Shown here piece by piece: positions 6,405-11,180 of a DNA stretch of 11,180 nucleotides (position 1 is its first letter; each line of letters starts with the position of its first letter). A program made the translations under genes and the position numbers. Origin of the DNA: Anaerolineales bacterium (GTDB taxonomy: Bacteria > Chloroflexota > Anaerolineae > Anaerolineales > UBA11657); NCBI GenBank assembly GCA_947503585.1, contig CANNEJ010000020.1, positions 1-11,180 on the forward strand, written 5' to 3'. The notes below the pieces were generated by a model that was given only the letters and a program-made list of their open reading frames with translations, made no database searches and was not told where the DNA came from.

Positions 6405-7208
6405 CTACTCTACCACTTCGACCGGAATGAATTCATTTAGCTGCTGCGCAATTTGTGCATCGGCCGCGGCAACCATGCGCAGCGCAATTTGCGTCAGTGC
6501 CACCCCCGTGGCAGAGTTTGGTGCGGAAATCACCACTGGCGTACCGGAATCTCCACCCGCCCGCACTGCCGGGTCCATCGGAATCTCGCCCCAAAACGGC
6601 ACGCCGGTGTCACCAGCCAGCTGTGCGCCGCCGCCACTGCCAAACACCTCCATGCGCTCGCCGTTGGGCAGGCTCAAGTAGCTCATGTTCTCAATCACAC
6701 CCAGCACCGGCACCTTGAGCTGCCGAAAGAGCTCAAGCCCGCGCTGCGCATCAGCCACCGACACCTGCTGCGGCAGCGTCACAATCACGCCGCCAGTCAG
6801 CGCCAGCGTTTGCGCCAGGCTTAGCTGCGCGTCGCCTGTGCCGGGCGGCAGATCAACCAGCAAATAGTCGAGGTCCCCCCACTCCACATCGTTTACAAAT
6901 TGGCGGATTGCCGAATGCAGCATTGGGCCGCGCCACGCAAGCGGCTGCCCGGGCTTAACCAGAAAGCCCATGCTCATGACGCGCACACCGTGCGCAATTG
7001 CCGGGTTCATGCGGGTTCCGGAGCTGGGTGGCATGCGATCCACTCCGAGCATGATGTGGCAGTTGGGGCCATACACATCGGCATCCAGCAGCCCAACGCG
7101 GCTGCCACGCTGCGCCAGAACCACGCCAAGGTTCACCGCCACAGTGGACTTGCCGACTCCCCCTTTGCCAGAAGCGATTGCAATCGCAATCGGCTTGGCA
7201 GCGCTCAT
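6405..7208 (-). CDS. mrp: Mrp/ApbC-family P-loop ATPase, Fe-S cluster carrier type
   Basis: The product has 267 residues. The deviant Walker [11 protein letters not shown] is at 13-22, the switch I region DADVYGPN at 42-49, switch [10 protein letters not shown] at 119-126 and ENMSYLSLP at 173-181. The family binds and transfers 4Fe-4S clusters; the eukaryotic relative Ind1/NUBPL serves complex I specifically. Two departures from the E. coli type are visible. The N-terminal MIP18-like domain is absent, so the protein is about 100 residues shorter. The usual CPxC after ENMSY is replaced by [12 protein letters not shown], with no cysteine pair, a form I recall from actinobacterial Mrp. Cluster bridging by those cysteines is therefore impossible here. 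A good ribosome site (AGGGGTG) precedes the ATG at 7208. It follows nuoI after 68 bases and precedes ricT by three. Confidence 0.93.
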   Translation of the reverse strand: MSAAKPIAIAIASGKGGVGKSTVAVNLGVVLAQRGSRVGLLDADVYGPNCHIMLGVDRMPPSSGTRMNPAIAHGVRVMSMGFLVKPGQPLAWRGPMLHSAIRQFVNDVEWGDLDYLLVDLPPGTGDAQLSLAQTLALTGGVIVTLPQQVSVADAQRGLELFRQLKVPVLGVIENMSYLSLPNGERMEVFGSGGGAQLAGDTGVPFWGEIPMDPAVRAGGDSGTPVVISAPNSATGVALTQIALRMVAAADAQIAQQLNEFIPVEVVE

Positions 7209-7276
7209 TTCACCCCTGAAAATTGCGGGCAGCAGTTATGTAAATAAGGATGAATCAAACGGGTTGTGGGTTCGTT

Positions 7277-7915
7277 CTATACAGCGACAGGCGCCGCTGC
7301 TTTGGAGGCAGCGTCAGCTTTCTTGGCGGCTTTCTTGGCCTCTTCTTCGGCCCGCACCAGTTCTTCTGCGGCATAGTCTGTGGGCCGCAAGCTGGCGTAA
7401 TAGGCCACGGGCTTGTCTAGCTTTTGCTTGTCAAAAATGTGCGCCGACGTGCGGTCAAATGACGCCAGCTCGTAGTCATGATCCATCTTGATCGCATCAA
7501 ACGGGCAATACTCCGCGCAGTAACCACAGTTCATGCAAATATCAATGTCAATGTAAAACGCAGCCGGTTGCGGCACGGGCCGCCCGGTCACCGGATCGTT
7601 GGACCGCTTGATCCAAATGCACTGCGGCGGGCACACTTTGGCACAAATGCCGCACGATGTGCAGCGGTCATCATGAGTTCCATCCGGCTTCTCGTCGTAA
7701 AGCAAAAACGGAATAAAACGGAAGCGCTCCGGTGTGGGCAGCTTCTCTTCCGGGAACTGAACGGTGAAAACGCCCTTGCCGCGCGTGCCCTGCCGCTGGT
7801 TGAGTGACGCGGGATTGTAGTAGCGCTGGCCTAAAAACTTGAGGTCATCAACATAGGAGTCAATGAAATGCTTCAGCGTAACCCCCAACCCTGCCAGTAT
7901 TCCTGATCCGTACAT
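7277..7915 (-). CDS. nuoI: NADH-quinone oxidoreductase subunit I (8Fe ferredoxin-like)
   Basis: The product has 212 residues. Two 4Fe-4S motifs are intact: CTSCGICAKVC with a following P (85-95) and CMNCGYCAEYCP (127-138), followed by FDAIKMDHDYELA, which is characteristic of NuoI. These hold clusters N6a and N6b, passing electrons along the peripheral arm to NuoB. The N-terminus has the short amphipathic segment expected where the subunit meets the membrane (LAGLGVTLKHFID). The C-terminal 25 residues are an Ala/Lys/Glu-rich low-complexity tail (EEEAKKAAKKADAASKAAA), an extension not needed for the fold. The ATG at 7915 was chosen because AGGAG lies six bases upstream; a TTG at 7918 directly before it is the alternative. 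It follows nuoCD with nine bases between stop and start. Confidence 0.95.
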   Translation of the reverse strand: MYGSGILAGLGVTLKHFIDSYVDDLKFLGQRYYNPASLNQRQGTRGKGVFTVQFPEEKLPTPERFRFIPFLLYDEKPDGTHDDRCTSCGICAKVCPPQCIWIKRSNDPVTGRPVPQPAAFYIDIDICMNCGYCAEYCPFDAIKMDHDYELASFDRTSAHIFDKQKLDKPVAYYASLRPTDYAAEELVRAEEEAKKAAKKADAASKAAAPVAV

Positions 7916-7924
7916 CAATGGCTC

Positions 7925-9694
<1,770 letters not shown>

Positions 9695-9696
9695 GG

Positions 9697-10329
9697 TTAG
9701 GCCTCAGCTTGCGCTGCCGCTTGCAATGCGCGTTGCTTGATGAGTTGATACTGGCGCGGATCCATCAGGTCCGGGCCAAGCACGGGCACGGGCACGGGCT
9801 CGTTGGTTTCAGACTTGTACCAGCGCACATCGCGCAGCGACTGGCTGTCAATTTTTTCCTGCAGCTTAATCAGGCCATGCAGCAGCGCTTGTGGCGTTGG
9901 CGGACAGCCGGGCACATACACATCCACCGGCACATATTTATCTATGCCCGCCACAACGTTGTAACCTTCTTTGAACGGGCCGCCGCCACTGGCGCAGGCA
10001 CCCATCGCTATTACATAGCGCGGTTCCGGCATCTGGTTGTAAAGGCGCACAATCTGCGGCACCATCTTTTTTGTCACGGTGCCGGACACAATCATTAAGT
10101 CTGATTGGCGCGGGGTGGCGCGGAACACTTCCATGCCAAAGCGCGAGATATCGAAGCGGCTGGCTGCAGTGCAAATCATTTCGATCGCGCAGCACGCCAG
10201 CCCGAAAACCATTGGCCAAATCGATGACCGGCGGCTCCAGTTATAGATTTTGTCCAATGTCGTAATCGTCACCGACGCCTTGAGTTCGTCTGGCACGGGA
10301 ATGTCGGGGTTACTAAGCTCGTCAATCAT
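9697..10329 (-). CDS. nuoB: NADH-quinone oxidoreductase subunit B (cluster N2 subunit)
   Basis: The product has 210 residues. It has the N2 cluster ligands Cys46 and Cys47 in [10 protein letters not shown], Cys112 in GACASGGG and Cys142 in [14 protein letters not shown], all in the expected order and spacing. N2 is the last Fe-S cluster before quinone. The C-terminal tail (about 170-210) extends beyond the core and includes a PVPVPV stretch encoded by a hexamer repeat. The ATG at 10329 overlaps the iscX stop as ATGA and is served by GAGGAG (10341-10346) inside iscX, so the two genes are translationally linked. In most genomes nuoA precedes nuoB; here its place is taken by iscX. Confidence 0.96.
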   Translation of the reverse strand: MIDELSNPDIPVPDELKASVTITTLDKIYNWSRRSSIWPMVFGLACCAIEMICTAASRFDISRFGMEVFRATPRQSDLMIVSGTVTKKMVPQIVRLYNQMPEPRYVIAMGACASGGGPFKEGYNVVAGIDKYVPVDVYVPGCPPTPQALLHGLIKLQEKIDSQSLRDVRWYKSETNEPVPVPVLGPDLMDPRQYQLIKQRALQAAAQAEA

Positions 10330-10562
10330 GCAGCGTCTAACTCCTCATACCAATCTTGATAAATCGCAGCCAAAAGGCCCTCGTTACACAGCTCCGGATC
10401 ATCAGCAAAATCCGGGAGCGCAATCACCCAGTCAAAAATCTGCCTGAGTCCCACCGCATCAAGTTCAGCGGTTGGATGTTCAGCGCGCAGCCGACGTGAA
10501 ATCGCGAAACTCTGGTCCCAGAACAAGTCCTGGGCTGTGTGCCGCGCATCTAATTCCGCCAC
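10326..10562 (-). CDS. iscX: Fe-S assembly protein IscX family
   Basis: The product has 78 residues, close to the usual 65-76 for IscX (YfhJ). The conserved layout is visible: [18 protein letters not shown] (13-30), [20 protein letters not shown] (39-58), then [15 protein letters not shown] (60-74). It is strongly acidic, like IscX that binds the cysteine desulfurase IscS and modulates sulfur and iron delivery during Fe-S cluster assembly. The start is set at a GTG (10562), because no ATG exists before the conserved part and a stop lies three codons upstream; the ribosome site is poor, so this start is uncertain. It heads the nuo series, overlaps nuoB by four bases, and is preceded by a strong promoter. 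Placement at the front of complex I genes rather than in an isc operon is unusual. Confidence 0.88.
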   Translation of the reverse strand: MAELDARHTAQDLFWDQSFAISRRLRAEHPTAELDAVGLRQIFDWVIALPDFADDPELCNEGLLAAIYQDWYEELDAA

Positions 10563-10634
10563 AGTTTGTCACCAGTCTTTGGGGCTCTGCAATCCGGCAT
10601 CGCGGATCCAAAGCCAAATTTCACAATCGCGGGG

Positions 10635-10663
10635 AGTATAGAATCGGCGCCTGTGTTTGTCAA
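10635..10663 (-). promoter_or_regulatory. Predicted sigma70-type promoter of the iscX-nuo-mrp-ricT operon
   Basis: On the minus strand TTGACA (10663-10658), a 17-bp spacer and TATACT (10640-10635) give a near-perfect promoter. Transcription should start near 10628, leaving a leader of about 65 bases before the GTG of iscX. The -35 box is part of TTTGTCAA (10656-10663), which is mirrored by TTGACAAA of the divergent promoter. Confidence 0.7.
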
Positions 10664-10684
10664 CCAATGGCGGGATGTGGCTAT

Positions 10685-10712
10685 TTGACAAAGTGCCTTG
10701 CCCTGCTACAAT
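10685..10712 (+). promoter_or_regulatory. Predicted sigma70-type promoter of the SufR-like regulator gene
   Basis: TTGACA (10685-10690), a 16-bp spacer and TACAAT (10707-10712) form a strong promoter on the plus strand. Transcription should begin near 10719, about 35 bases before the ATG at 10754. Its -35 box stands 21 bp from that of the opposite-facing iscX promoter, so one bound protein could affect both. Confidence 0.65.
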
Positions 10713-10753
10713 TACTCTAGTTAAGTGGACTCTGGGATTTTTCTAGCCAGCTA

Positions 10754-11180
10754 ATGCACCCCACACGCATGCGGATTGTAGGGCTTTTGCGCCAAAGGGC
10801 GCGAACTGTGCAGGAGTTGGCGCAGAGTTTAGGAATCTCGGGCATGACTGTGCGCCATCACGTGCAGGTCTTGCAACGCGTAGGCCAAGTCGGTGCGCCC
10901 CAACCAGTGCGGCGCACACTTCGAGGCCGGCCAAGATTGGCCTACCAGCTCACAAAAGCGGCAGCAGCCGACTTTCCAAAAGAATTCGCCGCGTTGGCTG
11001 GCCACCTCATCGAAGCGATCAGCACCACCGCAGGCAGTGTGGAAAAAGTTTTTTTTGAGGTTGCAAGCAAGCTGGCAGCCGGCACGCCATATTCAGAGCC
11101 AAATGCCGCCATTGAAACCCGGCTGGATCAAGCGGCCACATTCCTGACCACCAAAGGCTATGTTGCCCACTGGGAAGAGA
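10754..11180 (+). CDS. SufR/ArsR-like winged-helix transcriptional regulator, N-terminal part (cut by window edge)
   Basis: An open plus-strand frame runs from the ATG at 10754 to the window end, with 142 codons visible. It begins MHPTRMRIVGLLRQRARTVQ. A helix-turn-helix spans about 18-42: VQELAQSLGISGMTVRHHVQ then VLQRVG. The wing reads LRGRPRLAYQLT (56-67), then ADFPKEFAALAGHLIEAI (72-89). The GRPxxxYxLT plus FPxxFxxLA pattern is typical of the SufR-like branch, whose members can carry a 4Fe-4S cluster on C-terminal cysteines. The visible end ETRLDQAATFLTTKGYVAHW matches the stretch that normally precedes those cysteines. No cysteine is seen yet, so Fe-S sensing is unproven. It faces away from the iscX-nuo operon across a compact double promoter and probably regulates it and itself. 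No strong ribosome site precedes the ATG. Confidence 0.8.
   Translation, partial: MHPTRMRIVGLLRQRARTVQELAQSLGISGMTVRHHVQVLQRVGQVGAPQPVRRTLRGRPRLAYQLTKAAAADFPKEFAALAGHLIEAISTTAGSVEKVFFEVASKLAAGTPYSEPNAAIETRLDQAATFLTTKGYVAHWEE

Noticed and set aside
5523..6440. A 305-codon plus-strand open frame antisense to ricT
   Set aside because: It mirrors ricT almost exactly, while the minus-strand product has conserved cysteine motifs and tight operon spacing. The plus-strand frame has no ribosome site or recognisable domain.

Overview
The window is a dense stretch of bacterial chromosome, moderately GC-rich by eye. Nearly everything lies on the minus strand. The exceptions are a truncated regulator at the right end and one doubtful small ORF in the middle. 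No CRISPR array, tRNA, rRNA, insertion sequence or phage gene is visible. The taxon cannot be fixed without a search. The gene styles (a short-linker FCD-type GntR regulator, two-subunit KorAB, a SufR-like winged-helix protein, RicT, fused NuoCD) suggest Chloroflexota. That is an inference of moderate confidence.

Right half, 10562 down to 5481, minus strand: a tightly packed series iscX-nuoB-nuoCD-nuoI-mrp-ricT. Gaps range from a 4-base ATGA overlap to 68 bases. A near-consensus sigma70 promoter (TTGACA, 17 bp, TATACT) stands in front of iscX. Facing the other way is another strong promoter (TTGACA, 16 bp, TACAAT) for a SufR/ArsR-like regulator that runs off the window. The nuo genes encode only the quinone-reducing peripheral module of complex I: subunits B, C+D fused, and I. 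No membrane subunits and no NADH-oxidising E, F, G subunits are present here. They are flanked by proteins linked to Fe-S biogenesis or binding: IscX, an Mrp P-loop ATPase (lacking its usual CxxC) and the cysteine-rich RicT. The neighbourhood therefore reads as a module for building and controlling the Fe-S clusters of complex I.

Middle, 5223-5441: an AT-richer patch with a weakly supported plus-strand ORF of 72 codons, two perfect 7-bp hairpins, and the promoter and candidate operators of the next unit.

Left-centre, 5164 down to 1174, minus strand: a GntR/FCD regulator, then korA and korB (2-oxoglutarate:ferredoxin oxidoreductase, TPP and 4Fe-4S dependent), then a 111-residue two-helix membrane protein just behind korB. 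The regulator probably senses a carboxylic acid and controls korAB. KorAB would feed reduced ferredoxin from 2-oxoglutarate oxidation into the cell, and complex I is one plausible electron sink.

Left end, 1042 down to 1: a DinB-like four-helix protein with a His triad, then the N-terminal part of a YgfZ/GcvT-type folate-binding protein cut by the window edge. YgfZ is itself an Fe-S maintenance factor, so Fe-S biology recurs across the whole window.
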